This document shows positions 1 to 6,233 of a stretch of 16,377 nucleotides of DNA, in pieces. The first letter of the stretch is position 1. Each line of letters opens with the position of its first letter. The notes beneath the pieces were generated by a model. It did not search any database, had not been told where the DNA came from, and worked only from the letters and a program-made list of their open reading frames with translations. The DNA is from IMCC26207 sp037141255 (lineage in GTDB: Bacteria; Actinomycetota; Acidimicrobiia; Acidimicrobiales; Microtrichaceae). A program made the translations under genes and the position numbers. The stretch lies in NCBI GenBank assembly GCA_037141255.1, contig JBAXCX010000066.1, positions 1 through 16,377 of the forward strand. The letters are read 5' to 3'.

Positions 1-1
1 G

Positions 2-106
2 CCACACCCTCAACTCACAACGCCACCAAAAACAACAACCCAGACCACCCCCATAGGCACACCCACAACTAGCGCCCATCCAGAACAAACATCGCCACCG
101 TCATAA
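2..106 (+). CDS. Possible 3' end of an upstream gene with a Pro/Thr-rich tail (partial)
   Basis: The frame beginning at base 2 stays open for 34 codons and stops at TAA 104-106. It encodes a Thr/Pro/Gln-rich tail (for example TTPPKTTTQTTP) of the kind seen at the C-terminus of secreted or wall-associated proteins. A perfect stem-loop follows 15 bp later, which suits the end of a + strand transcription unit. The + strand here is very poor in G, so an open frame of this length is weak evidence. A hydrophobic frame on the opposite strand is also open and stops at 10-12. I cannot name a family. Confidence 0.2.
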   Translation, partial: PHPQLTTPPKTTTQTTPIGTPTTSAHPEQTSPPS

Positions 107-121
107 CCGGCGGCACCAACG

Positions 122-156
122 CGAGCAGGACCGTCAATGGGGCACGGTCCTGCTCG
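122..156. terminator. Perfect 13-bp stem-loop, terminator-like
   Basis: CGAGCAGGACCGT (122-134) and ACGGTCCTGCTCG (144-156) are perfect reverse complements around a 9-nt loop. The stem is strong and GC-rich. No clean T-run follows; the next bases are the T/G-rich 13-bp repeat. It may be the terminator of whatever lies to the left, or a bidirectional structural element. The inverted repeat is read directly; the terminator role is inferred from position. Confidence 0.5.
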
Positions 157-260
157 TCGTATCTGTTGGTCGTATCTGTTGGTCGTATCTGTTGGTCGTA
201 TCTGTTGGTCGTACCGGTAGGTCGTATCTGTTGGTGGTACCTGTTGGTCGTATCTGTTTA
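157..260. repeat. 13-bp tandem array, eight units
   Basis: Eight head-to-tail copies of TCGTATCTGTTGG lie at 157, 170, 183, 196, 209, 222, 235 and 248. Units 1-4 and 6 are identical, unit 5 reads TCGTACCGGTAGG, unit 7 TGGTACCTGTTGG, and unit 8 ends in TTA. The period is not a multiple of three and there is no open frame across it, so it is non-coding. It starts at the base after the stem-loop. The identity of most units suggests recent slippage or unequal exchange. Confidence 0.95.
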
Positions 261-315
261 GGAACTCGGGCAGACTTCTCGGGTGACCACCCCTACTCCG
301 GCCGGTGCCGTGCTG

Positions 316-435
316 GCTAGATCCTGTCGAGCCGCATCCTGCCGGGCTAGATCCTGTTGGGCTAGATCGTGTTGGATCAATTCTTGTTGGGCTAGATCTT
401 GTTGGGCTAGATCGTGTTGAGCCAGATTGGTGGCG
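316..435. repeat. 15-bp tandem array, eight degenerate units, overlapping a gene start
   Basis: Units of consensus GCTAGATCNTGTTGG start at 316, 331, 346, 361, 376, 391, 406 and 421. Units 3, 4, 6 and 7 are closest to consensus; units 2, 5 and 8 are diverged. Each unit shares the ATC-(N)-TGTTGG core with the 13-bp array just upstream, so the two arrays look related. The last two units contain the candidate start codons (414 GTG, 417 TTG) and first codons of the TauE/SafE gene. An open frame from GTG 305 would read the array as five-residue repeats (GLDPV, GLDRV, GLDLV), but it then runs out of frame through the permease gene and is not called. Confidence 0.9.
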
Positions 436-1343
436 TCGATTGGTGGGTGGTGATTCTGACCTTCTTGGTTGGCGTTGGTGCGGGGGTTCTCTCGGCGCTG
501 CTCGGAGTTGGCGGCGCCGTGGTTACTACCCCAGCCATTCGAGTTCTCGGAGCCACTCCGATTCTGGCTGTCGGGTCGACCGTGCCGGCCATCCTGCCAG
601 CAGCCATCTCAGGAACTTGGCGCTATGCCAAAGCCGGCCTAGTTGATTGGCGGGCTGCACTCGGCCTAGGCATCTCGGGCGCAGTCTTTGCTATCGCCGG
701 AGCCATGACCTCGAGCCTGATCGATGGCCGCGTGCTGATGTTGCTGACAGCTTTTTTAATGTTCTGGTCGGGAATCTCGGTTGTGCGTGGGGGGCGAGGC
801 TCCGCCGACCCCAGCGCCGACACCAGCCCTGCATCTGAGTCCAGCCCTGCATCTGAGGACAGCCCCGACCCGGCGCTCCCTGCATCTGACGCCAGCCTTG
901 CATCTGAGGCAAGCCCCGACCCGGCGCTCCCTGCATCTGAGGCCAGCCCGGAACCTGCCCTTGCCCCAAAGCATTCGCTGCCGGTCATCGGCTCGCTTGG
1001 CGCAGCCTCTGGATTTGTGGCCGGACTCCTCGGCCTTGGCGGCGGCATCATCATGGTGCCGGTGCTCACGGGGCCTCTCAAGATCCCAATGAAGTCGGCA
1101 GTGGCTTCCAGCTTGGTTGCCGTGGCCATTTTCAGCATTCCAGCGTTAATCACTCACATCATTCTGGGTCATGTCGACTGGGCGTTCGCCCTGCCGCTCA
1201 TGCTTGGAGTGATCCCGGGTGCGCAAATCGGCGCTCGAATCACGATTGGCTCGTCGGATCGCAAAATCCGCTTGCTCTTTGGTGCCCTCATCATCGTGCT
1301 AGCCGTGGTGTACGGAACCGCTGAAGCACTCGCATTCTTCTGA
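414..1343 (+). CDS. TauE/SafE family membrane permease (sulfite/anion exporter-like)
   Basis: This 309-aa integral membrane protein is of the TauE/SafE (formerly DUF81) family, whose members move sulfite, organosulfonates or other anions across the cytoplasmic membrane; the substrate here is unknown. Two homologous halves are visible: the first has LLGVGGAVVTTPA at residues 29-41 and the VDWRAAL loop, the second has GLLGLGGGIIMVPVL and GHVDWAFALPL. Between them lies an unusual acidic Ser/Pro/Ala-rich linker (residues about 131-186) built from repeats. A stop at 408-410 in the same frame means translation must begin at GTG 414 or TTG 417, inside the 15-bp array and without an evident Shine-Dalgarno. 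It looks like a single-gene unit ahead of groL. Confidence 0.85.
   Translation: MLSQIGGVDWWVVILTFLVGVGAGVLSALLGVGGAVVTTPAIRVLGATPILAVGSTVPAILPAAISGTWRYAKAGLVDWRAALGLGISGAVFAIAGAMTSSLIDGRVLMLLTAFLMFWSGISVVRGGRGSADPSADTSPASESSPASEDSPDPALPASDASLASEASPDPALPASEASPEPALAPKHSLPVIGSLGAASGFVAGLLGLGGGIIMVPVLTGPLKIPMKSAVASSLVAVAIFSIPALITHIILGHVDWAFALPLMLGVIPGAQIGARITIGSSDRKIRLLFGALIIVLAVVYGTAEALAFF
828..960 (+). repeat. 51-bp higher-order coding repeat in the TauE/SafE linker
   Basis: The 8-mer GCATCTGA recurs at 831, 849, 882, 900 and 933, with spacings of 18, 33, 18 and 33 bp, so the true unit is 51 bp (17 codons). The protein reads PASESSPASEDSPDPAL, then PASDASLASEASPDPAL, then a partial unit PASEASPEPAL. 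All spacings are multiples of three, so copy-number change would keep the frame. The insert separates the two membrane halves of the permease and is probably a disordered acidic loop. Confidence 0.9.
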
Positions 1344-1394
1344 GAGTTCCGCTTTACCGCCTTACGGGAGGTGCCTCGGTGCCTGCAGGGGCGG

Positions 1395-1421
1395 TTAGCA
1401 CTCGGAGGCCATGAGTGCTAA
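1395..1421. promoter_or_regulatory. CIRCE operator (HrcA site) of groL, perfect copy
   Basis: TTAGCACTC (1395-1403), a 9-nt spacer and GAGTGCTAA (1413-1421) match the CIRCE consensus exactly. CIRCE is bound by the HrcA repressor and controls groE and dnaK genes in many bacteria, including actinobacteria. It ends 59 bp before the groL start codon. TTAGCA (1395-1400) and TAAATT (1419-1424), 18 bp apart, could serve as a weak -35/-10 pair embedded in the operator; that part is inference. Confidence 0.95.
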
Positions 1422-1427
1422 ATTCCG

Positions 1428-1454
1428 CTGGCACTCTTTGCTACGGAGTGCCAA
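1428..1454. promoter_or_regulatory. Second CIRCE-like operator
   Basis: CTGGCACTC (1428-1436), a 9-nt spacer and GAGTGCCAA (1446-1454) keep the CIRCE geometry with two differences in the left arm and one in the right. The changes are compensatory, leaving an 8-bp perfect dyad (TGGCACTC/GAGTGCCA). Its centre is 33 bp from that of the first element, about three helical turns. If transcription starts near 1431 it would cover the start site. Tandem CIRCE elements are known upstream of some actinobacterial groE genes. Confidence 0.75.
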
Positions 1455-1480
1455 GAACGCAGTTCCTACGGAGGACCCCC

Positions 1481-3103
1481 ATGGCCAAGAACATCTCATT
1501 TGACGATTCAGCCCGCCGCAAACTCGAAGCTGGAATGAACCAGCTCGCTGACGCAGTGCGCGTCACGCTCGGCCCAAAGGGTCGCAACGTAGTACTCGAC
1601 AAAAAGTGGGGCGCACCCACCATCACCAATGATGGTGTCTCCATTGCTAAAGAGATCGAACTCGAAGACCCGTATGAAAATATCGGGGCCAGTCTGGTGA
1701 AAGAAGTCGCAAAAAAGACTGACGATGTCGCCGGTGACGGCACAACAACAGCCACGGTTCTGGCCTGGTCGATGGTGCGTGAGGGGCTACGCAACCTTGC
1801 AGCCGGAGCAAACCCCATGGGCATCAAGAAGGGCATCGAAAAGGCCACCGCCTGCGCAACCGAAAAGATCCATGAGCTAGCAATCGAGGTTGATTCAAAA
1901 GAGCAGATTGCTCAAGTAGCTGGCGTTTCCTCAGCTGATCCTGCGATCGGCGCAACCATTGCCGATGCCATCGACAAGGTCGGCAAAGACGGAGTGATCA
2001 CCGTTGAAGAGTCCAATACCTTTGGAATTGAGCTCGAGTTTGCCGAGGGCATGCGCTTTGACAAAGGCTACATCTCGCCCTACTTCGTAACCGATGTTGA
2101 TCGTCAAGAAGCAGTCCTTGAAAGCCCCTACCTGCTACTAGTCGGATCCAAAATCTCGAACATCCGCGACTTGGTGCCAGTGCTCGAAAAGGTCATGCAG
2201 ACCAATAAGTCGCTCGTCATTGTTGCCGAAGATGTTGACGGCGAAGCACTCGCAACGCTGGTCGTAAACAAGATCCGCGGCACCTTTACCTCGGTTGCCG
2301 TCAAGGCCCCTGGTTTCGGCGAGCGCCGCAAGGCGATGCTTGCTGACATCGCCGTGCTCACTGGGGCACAGGTGATTCTTGAAGAGGTCGGCCTGAAGCT
2401 TGACTCGATCGACCTCGATGTACTCGGCCAAGCCGATCGTGTTGTCATCACCAAAGATGAGACAACCATCATCAACGGTGCAGGATCCAAGGACGAGATC
2501 GAGGGCCGGATCGCTCAGATCAAAGCCGAGATCGACAACACCGATTCCGACTACGACACCGAGAAGCTGCAAGAGCGTCTTGCCAAGCTTTCGGGTGGCG
2601 TTGCAGTGCTCAAGGTTGGAGCGGCCACCGAAGTTGAACTCAAAGAAAAGAAGCACCGCATCGAGGACGCAGTGTCCACCACCAAGGCAGCCATCGAAGA
2701 GGGCGTAGTCGCAGGCGGCGGAGTGACCTTGTTGCGTGCGCAGCAGGCCGTTCAGGAACTTGCCGAGACGTTGGTCGGCGATGAAGCAACCGGTGCACGG
2801 ATTGTCGCAAAGGCACTCGAAGCTCCGCTCACCCAGATTGCCGAAAACGCCGGCCTTGAGGGCGGCGTGATCGTGTCCAAGGTTCGCGCTCTGAAAAACC
2901 CGAACGAGGGTTTGAACGCTGCCACCAACGAGTATGAGGACTTGGTGGCCGCTGGCATCATCGATGCAGCCAAAGTCACCCGCTCGGCGCTCCAGAACGC
3001 CGCCTCAATCGCAGCGCTGTTCTTGACTACAGAGGCCGTCATTACTGACGCACCCGTCTCCAGCACCATGTCGGCACCAGATATGGGAGGCATGGACTAC
3101 TAG
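1481..3103 (+). CDS. groL: 60-kDa chaperonin GroEL (Hsp60)
   Basis: This 540-aa cytosolic chaperonin forms the ATP-driven folding chamber with a GroES lid. Nucleotide-site motifs are in place: TLGPKGRN at residues 29-36, GDGTTT at 85-90, and the late signature AAIEEGVVAGGGV near 403-415. The ATG at 1481 is preceded by GGAGGA at 1470-1475, and MAKNISFDD is a standard GroEL N-terminus; the frame stays open upstream to 1415, but that region is operator. No groES is adjacent, as is usual for the second, essential GroEL of actinobacteria. The C-terminus is short (MGGMDY) rather than a long Gly-Met tail. Two CIRCE-type sites imply HrcA control. Confidence 0.98.
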   Translation: MAKNISFDDSARRKLEAGMNQLADAVRVTLGPKGRNVVLDKKWGAPTITNDGVSIAKEIELEDPYENIGASLVKEVAKKTDDVAGDGTTTATVLAWSMVREGLRNLAAGANPMGIKKGIEKATACATEKIHELAIEVDSKEQIAQVAGVSSADPAIGATIADAIDKVGKDGVITVEESNTFGIELEFAEGMRFDKGYISPYFVTDVDRQEAVLESPYLLLVGSKISNIRDLVPVLEKVMQTNKSLVIVAEDVDGEALATLVVNKIRGTFTSVAVKAPGFGERRKAMLADIAVLTGAQVILEEVGLKLDSIDLDVLGQADRVVITKDETTIINGAGSKDEIEGRIAQIKAEIDNTDSDYDTEKLQERLAKLSGGVAVLKVGAATEVELKEKKHRIEDAVSTTKAAIEEGVVAGGGVTLLRAQQAVQELAETLVGDEATGARIVAKALEAPLTQIAENAGLEGGVIVSKVRALKNPNEGLNAATNEYEDLVAAGIIDAAKVTRSALQNAASIAALFLTTEAVITDAPVSSTMSAPDMGGMDY

Positions 3104-3110
3104 TCCATGC
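3090..3110. terminator. Hairpin spanning the groL stop codon
   Basis: GCATGGACT (3090-3098) and AGTCCATGC (3102-3110) are perfect 9-bp arms around the loop ACT. The TAG stop (3101-3103) sits at the loop and first base pairs, so the last GroEL codons form the left arm. Only a short T-containing stretch follows (TTCTAGTCGT). It may terminate or stabilise the groL transcript. The dyad is seen directly; the role is inferred. Confidence 0.45.
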
Positions 3111-3164
3111 TTCTAGTCGTGTTGGCGCTCGTTTCGCTGACGCTTCACATGACAGACTGAGTTC

Positions 3165-3845
3165 ATGACCCTGCCTGCAACCCCTTCGGTCGGCCTAGCC
3201 GTGATGCACTTGTTCTTTCATGTGAGTTCGCGCACCGACCGAGAAGGTGTCCTTAAAGCTATTTCTGCTGCGCAGGAACAGGGCGATCAAGTTGTCACTG
3301 CAGCCATGCTTGGCCACAAGTCCGATGTTGCTGTGCTTGCTCTATCAACCGATCAGTGGCGCCTTCGACGCCTGCAAACAGATTTGGTGATCGCTGGTTT
3401 GGATCTCACCGAGTCATACGTGTCGTTGACGGAACTGTCTGAGTATGCAGCGGGGGTTCCTGAAGAGATGCAACAGGCTCGGCTCTACCCAGTCCTGCCT
3501 CCTGAGGGAAAGCCGGCATTTTGTTTCTACCCCATGTCAAAAACCCGCAACGTCGGAGCCAACTGGTACGAACTAAGCTTTGAGCGGCGTAAAGAACTGA
3601 TGTACGAACATGGCGCGTCGGGCAGAAAGTTTGCCGGTCGACTCGTGCAACTCATTACGGGTTCAACTGGTCTCGATGAATATGAGTGGGGTGTAACGCT
3701 TTTCGGCGATACGCCCGACACGATCAAAGAGGTGGTCTACACGATGCGCTACGACCAGGCCTCGACTCAGTACGGCGAGTTCGGACCCTTTTATGTGGGC
3801 ATGGTGGAGTCTCCCGAGGTAGTCCTCGACGAGGTCGGTGTGTGA
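3165..3845 (+). CDS. hemQ: Coproheme decarboxylase HemQ (chlorite dismutase-like)
   Basis: This 226-aa enzyme is of the chlorite dismutase structural family, actinobacterial HemQ branch. It converts coproheme III to heme b by two oxidative decarboxylations, the last step of the coproporphyrin-dependent pathway. Family landmarks are the YPMSK motif with the likely catalytic Tyr122, NWY at 133-135, and the RRKELMYEHG segment carrying the presumed proximal heme ligand His149, followed by QLITGSTGLDEYEWGVTLF and the C-terminal FGPFYVG. ATG 3165 is the first usable start and lacks a strong Shine-Dalgarno; Met14 is an alternative. It heads a tight + strand group, with the next gene 9 bp downstream. 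No other heme gene is in the window. Confidence 0.93.
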   Translation: MTLPATPSVGLAVMHLFFHVSSRTDREGVLKAISAAQEQGDQVVTAAMLGHKSDVAVLALSTDQWRLRRLQTDLVIAGLDLTESYVSLTELSEYAAGVPEEMQQARLYPVLPPEGKPAFCFYPMSKTRNVGANWYELSFERRKELMYEHGASGRKFAGRLVQLITGSTGLDEYEWGVTLFGDTPDTIKEVVYTMRYDQASTQYGEFGPFYVGMVESPEVVLDEVGV

Positions 3846-3854
3846 GCACAGTCC

Positions 3855-4634
3855 ATGGCTAAGCAATCCAAGGCCAAGACTGCCCGGAAGATGCTGATGG
3901 GGTTGGCCCTGCTGGTACTCGTGGTCGCGATCTGCGTTGAAATCGGTGGTCGGGTTGTTACGCAGCGCATCGCTGAGGATCAACTCCGCTCTGCTGGGGT
4001 AGCTGGCGGGGTCGAGGTCACCGTTGGAGAATCTTGGTGGCGGCCGACGGTGCTGCCAGCGATCTTCACGGGTCAAGTCGATCGAATCGCTATCCGGCTG
4101 AACAAAGCAAAGCTGTACTCGTTACCCGTTACCCAGGCCGATTACATCCTCAATGACTTACAGATTGACCTGTCGCTACGCACCGCCAAAGTCGTGGCCT
4201 CCTCGCTCGGGTCTGGATCGGTTCGAGTACTCATTGACCCAAGCGAGATTGGTGCACTCGTGGGTGTCCCCGCAGAGATTCGTGATGGGGCGCTCCTGCT
4301 TGGATCGCCGCTTGAACCGGCACAACTCTCGTTGCAGGGACAGAATCTGGTTATCGATTCTCCTCAGTTACGCTCTGCTGGTCAGGTAACTTCGCTGCAA
4401 ATTGCCGACCCGGAACTTCTGCCCTGTAATCCTCAAGTTCGCATTCTGGGAGCGATGGTTGAGTTGGCCTGCACGGGGAATTCACTTCCTGGGGTGCTGC
4501 GCAATTCGATCGGTGTTGGAACTCCATCGATTCCCGTTGATTCGCAGCCAACCCAGCTTGAGCCGCCAGTAACCCTCGATAAGCCTAGGGCTTCTCCAAT
4601 CACCACTCCGGCTGGTGGCAACGATGGTGGCTGA
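3855..4634 (+). CDS. DUF2993 / LmeA-like membrane-anchored lipid-binding protein
   Basis: This 259-aa protein has a basic N-terminus (KQSKAKTARK) and one hydrophobic segment at residues about 13-32, consistent with a signal anchor placing the rest outside the membrane. The body (about 36-220) reads like DUF2993: a conserved early RVVTQRIAEDQLR stretch, WWRPTVLPAIFTGQ, and alternating hydrophobic strands. DUF2993 includes mycobacterial LmeA, a periplasmic phospholipid-binding protein involved in lipomannan maturation; that role is not shown here. The last 35 or so residues are Pro/Thr-rich and low complexity. A stop at 3843-3845 in the same frame fixes ATG 3855 as the first start. The 3' end overlaps the next gene. 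Confidence 0.75.
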   Translation: MAKQSKAKTARKMLMGLALLVLVVAICVEIGGRVVTQRIAEDQLRSAGVAGGVEVTVGESWWRPTVLPAIFTGQVDRIAIRLNKAKLYSLPVTQADYILNDLQIDLSLRTAKVVASSLGSGSVRVLIDPSEIGALVGVPAEIRDGALLLGSPLEPAQLSLQGQNLVIDSPQLRSAGQVTSLQIADPELLPCNPQVRILGAMVELACTGNSLPGVLRNSIGVGTPSIPVDSQPTQLEPPVTLDKPRASPITTPAGGNDGG

Positions 4635-5121
4635 AAATTCACAAGTTCCTCCGCCAGAGGAGCAGATGTTTGCGGATTACTCCGCTGCCTTGGCCACGGC
4701 AATAGACGGAGTCCTCGTTGAGTGGGTAGTGAACTCGGTGACCAAGCGGGCTTCCGCTGCTGCTGTTCAACTTGATGAGGCCCAGCTTGCAGCGGCTGTC
4801 GATGCAGGTGAGCTCTGCCGTGCAGATGTGAGTGCCAAGATGTGGGCGCTGCTTCAGAGTGACCTTGATGTGCAACAGAGCACCCCGCTTGCGCTGCTGC
4901 GATCCTCAACGAGTTATGCCACGCAGGTGTTGATGTCGGCGGGGGTGCCACAGGTGCAGCGCGATGAGTTCGAGCAGCGAGCCTTTCCTGAAGATGTGTA
5001 CGGCCTAGCTCCCGCAGCGTTGAGCGATGTGAACCAGCTACTGCTTGAGCCGGGCTTGGAATGGGGAGCGGCGAAAGCTCACCTGCACTTGCTGCGCCGG
5101 CGAGCGGCCGGACAGCGATGA
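4624..5121 (+). CDS. Conserved-looking actinobacterial protein of unknown function (165 aa)
   Basis: I cannot assign a domain. The protein is soluble, acidic and mostly helical in appearance, with no membrane segment or Cys cluster apart from one Cys. The segments QSTPLALLRSSTSYATQVL, the RDEFEQRAFPEDVYGLAP stretch and EPGLEWGAAKAHLHLLRRR look strongly constrained and resemble, from memory, a widespread uncharacterised actinobacterial family; this was not checked. ATG 4624 overlaps the preceding stop by 11 bp; GTG 4615 is the alternative. It ends in a 4-nt ATGA overlap with the next gene, so the two are probably translated together. Confidence 0.75.
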   Translation: MVAENSQVPPPEEQMFADYSAALATAIDGVLVEWVVNSVTKRASAAAVQLDEAQLAAAVDAGELCRADVSAKMWALLQSDLDVQQSTPLALLRSSTSYATQVLMSAGVPQVQRDEFEQRAFPEDVYGLAPAALSDVNQLLLEPGLEWGAAKAHLHLLRRRAAGQR

Positions 5122-5447
5122 GGATTGTTGCGCTCATCCCAGACCTGATGGACAGGTCGCGTCTTGGACAGCATCAGATCGAGTTTGTGGGTGCTGCTGC
5201 GTTGCTTCCGATTGTGGCCGCTGGAGCGGATTTGGTGTTCGTTGACTTGTCTCGGCCTGGGGTGTCAGAGGTGCTTGGGGTTGTGGTGGAATCCTGTGAT
5301 CGCGTGGTTGGCTTTGCGCCCCATGTCGAAAACGAAATCATGGCCTGGGCAGTTTCTCTCGGGGCCGAAGTGCTGCCAAGAAGTAAGTTCTTCCGTCGGG
5401 CAGAGGAGTTGCTCTCAGCGACCGAGGCTGACGAGATAGAGGACTGA
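5118..5447 (+). CDS. Stand-alone receiver-like (pseudo-response-regulator) protein
   Basis: This 109-aa protein starts at ATG 5118, in a 4-nt overlap with the upstream stop. It follows the order of a CheY-like receiver: a first strand MRIVALIPD, a central strand LVFVDLSRPG whose Asp matches the usual phospho-acceptor position (compare DLRMPG), then RVVGFAPHV, and a late LGAEVLPRSKFF resembling the conserved Lys region. The acidic pair after strand 1 and the usual Thr/Ser switch are not evident, and there is no output domain. I infer a degenerate receiver or receiver-like adaptor. It could instead be another small alpha/beta fold. It is the last gene of the hemQ group. Confidence 0.7.
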   Translation: MRIVALIPDLMDRSRLGQHQIEFVGAAALLPIVAAGADLVFVDLSRPGVSEVLGVVVESCDRVVGFAPHVENEIMAWAVSLGAEVLPRSKFFRRAEELLSATEADEIED

Positions 5448-5582
5448 TTAGCTTGGGGGCGGGGGCGACCAACTGCTGTCGATCGGCCGAGGCTCAAAGA
5501 ACAGGCAGTCCTCGGGGCAGTCAAAGGGCATCTCGGATGCGGCACCGAGTCTGCAGCGTTGAACGAGTTCCGTGGGGGTCAC
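5448..5582 (-). CDS. Possible small Cys-containing protein (44 aa)
   Basis: On the - strand from GTG 5580-5582 a 44-aa frame encodes MTPTELVQRCRLGAASE followed by the motif CPEDCLFFEPR and a Pro-rich tail. The three cysteines (10, 22, 26) and the compact CPxDCxFFEPR motif look like a small conserved protein, possibly metal binding. The frame is open upstream to ATG 5643-5645 (65 aa), but the extra N-terminus looks random. Its TAA (5448-5450) directly abuts the TGA of the + strand gene. No clear Shine-Dalgarno is visible. I recall similar short actinobacterial proteins but could not verify this. Confidence 0.4.
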   Translation of the reverse strand: MTPTELVQRCRLGAASEMPFDCPEDCLFFEPRPIDSSWSPPPPS

Positions 5583-5689
5583 TGATCGACTCGAATAGTG
5601 ACGACATTCATGTCGAACGGCCATGGGACAGGACTGTAGAGCCATGCAAGCTGCAGCAGTAATTCTTTCGCAACTCGCCCTTTTCTACC

Positions 5690-5727
5690 GTAACCCACTG
5701 GCTTACTGAACGAAACATCCCCGAAAC
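5690..5727. promoter_or_regulatory. Candidate GlnR-type nitrogen operator upstream of glnB
   Basis: GTAAC (5690), GAAAC (5712) and GAAAC (5723) lie on an 11-bp register, with a poor half-site GCTTA at 5701. The actinobacterial GlnR box is described as GTnAC-n6-GAAAC repeated on this spacing. The site is about 170 bp upstream of the P-II gene, a typical GlnR target. One half-site is degenerate, and this is a pattern match by eye. Confidence 0.35.
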
Positions 5728-5819
5728 ACGGTCCCCGTACTGTTTGCAAGCGAGTAATCCAATCGCAGTGCCGGTGCGAGCCATTACCCTGTGGGTCAGA
5801 TCGGCTGTCCATGCATAAT

Positions 5820-5836
5820 CCCGACAACTTGTCGGG
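5820..5836. promoter_or_regulatory. 17-bp palindrome in the glnB leader
   Basis: CCCGACAA C TTGTCGGG is an 8-bp perfect inverted repeat around one central base. As RNA it can form a 7-bp stem with loop ACT. CATAAT at 5814-5819, a near -10 hexamer, lies next to it, so the dyad would sit at or just after a transcription start and could be an operator. A second, weaker pairing (CGAAG 5851-5855 with CTTCG 5865-5869, then GTTTT) lies between it and the ribosome binding site. No -35 match was found. Confidence 0.35.
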
Positions 5837-5894
5837 GGTGTCACCATGATCGAAGGATTATCCTCTTCGGTTTTATGAGAAAGGAAGTCTCTCA

Positions 5895-6233
5895 ATGAAG
5901 TTGGTCACTGCAGTAATTAAGCCATTCAAACTTGACGATGTGAAAAATGGTCTGAAGGCAGCGGGGGTTGTGGGTATGACTGTGACCGAGGTTCGCGGCT
6001 TCGGTCGTCAGGGCGGCCATACCGAGACCTATCGCGGTACCGAATACCAAGTGGACTTCTTGCCGAAGGTCAAGATTGAGGTCATCGTGGATGACGCAGA
6101 AGCCGCTGCAGTCGTGGAGGTCATTGCAACTTCAGCCAAAACCGACAAGATCGGCGACGGCAAGATTTGGGTAACAAGCGTTGAGGATCTTGTCCGAATC
6201 CGCACTGGCGAGCACGGAGTCGATGCAGTCTGA
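5895..6233 (+). CDS. glnB: Nitrogen regulatory protein P-II
   Basis: This is a complete 112-aa P-II signalling protein, a cytosolic trimer that binds ATP/ADP and 2-oxoglutarate and controls nitrogen assimilation. MKLVTAVIKPFKLDDVK is the family N-terminus. The T-loop (about 37-55) keeps Tyr46 and Tyr51 in the segment YRGTEYQVDFLPK; Tyr51 is the residue modified by GlnD (uridylylated in proteobacteria, adenylylated in studied actinobacteria). The B-loop signature KTDKIGDGKIWV is at 82-93. ATG 5895 has AAAGGAAG 8 bp upstream. glnD follows after a tandem array, but no amtB is adjacent, so the name glnB rather than glnK is a convention only. The last codons and stop form the first unit of that array. 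Confidence 0.97.
   Translation: MKLVTAVIKPFKLDDVKNGLKAAGVVGMTVTEVRGFGRQGGHTETYRGTEYQVDFLPKVKIEVIVDDAEAAAVVEVIATSAKTDKIGDGKIWVTSVEDLVRIRTGEHGVDAV

Larger units (their letters stand above)
5583..5894. other. Intergenic region before glnB
   Basis: About 310 bp with no convincing gene. It holds the GlnR-like half-sites near 5690-5727, the palindrome at 5820-5836, a weak stem-loop at 5851-5869 and the glnB ribosome binding site AAAGGAAG at 5879-5886. Open frames on the - strand (for example 5579-5827) have no recognisable protein character. No amtB remnant and no riboswitch class that I recognise is present. Confidence 0.5.

Noticed and set aside
157..260. CRISPR array
   Set aside because: The units are 13 bp, directly adjacent and without spacers, so this is a simple tandem repeat.
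305..646. + strand frame with GLDPV/GLDRV/GLDLV pentad repeats
   Set aside because: The repeats follow from the 15-bp array. After it the frame overlaps the permease gene in another phase and has no protein character.
623..1153. Long - strand open frames opposite the permease linker
   Set aside because: They are antisense shadows of the Ser/Pro/Ala-rich repeat, with no start context or family resemblance.
1415..1480. Upstream extension of groL
   Set aside because: The extension would translate the CIRCE operators. ATG 1481 has a strong GGAGGA site and the standard GroEL N-terminus.
5579..5895. - strand frames opposite the glnB leader
   Set aside because: They overlap each other, show no recognisable domain and cover likely regulatory sequence.
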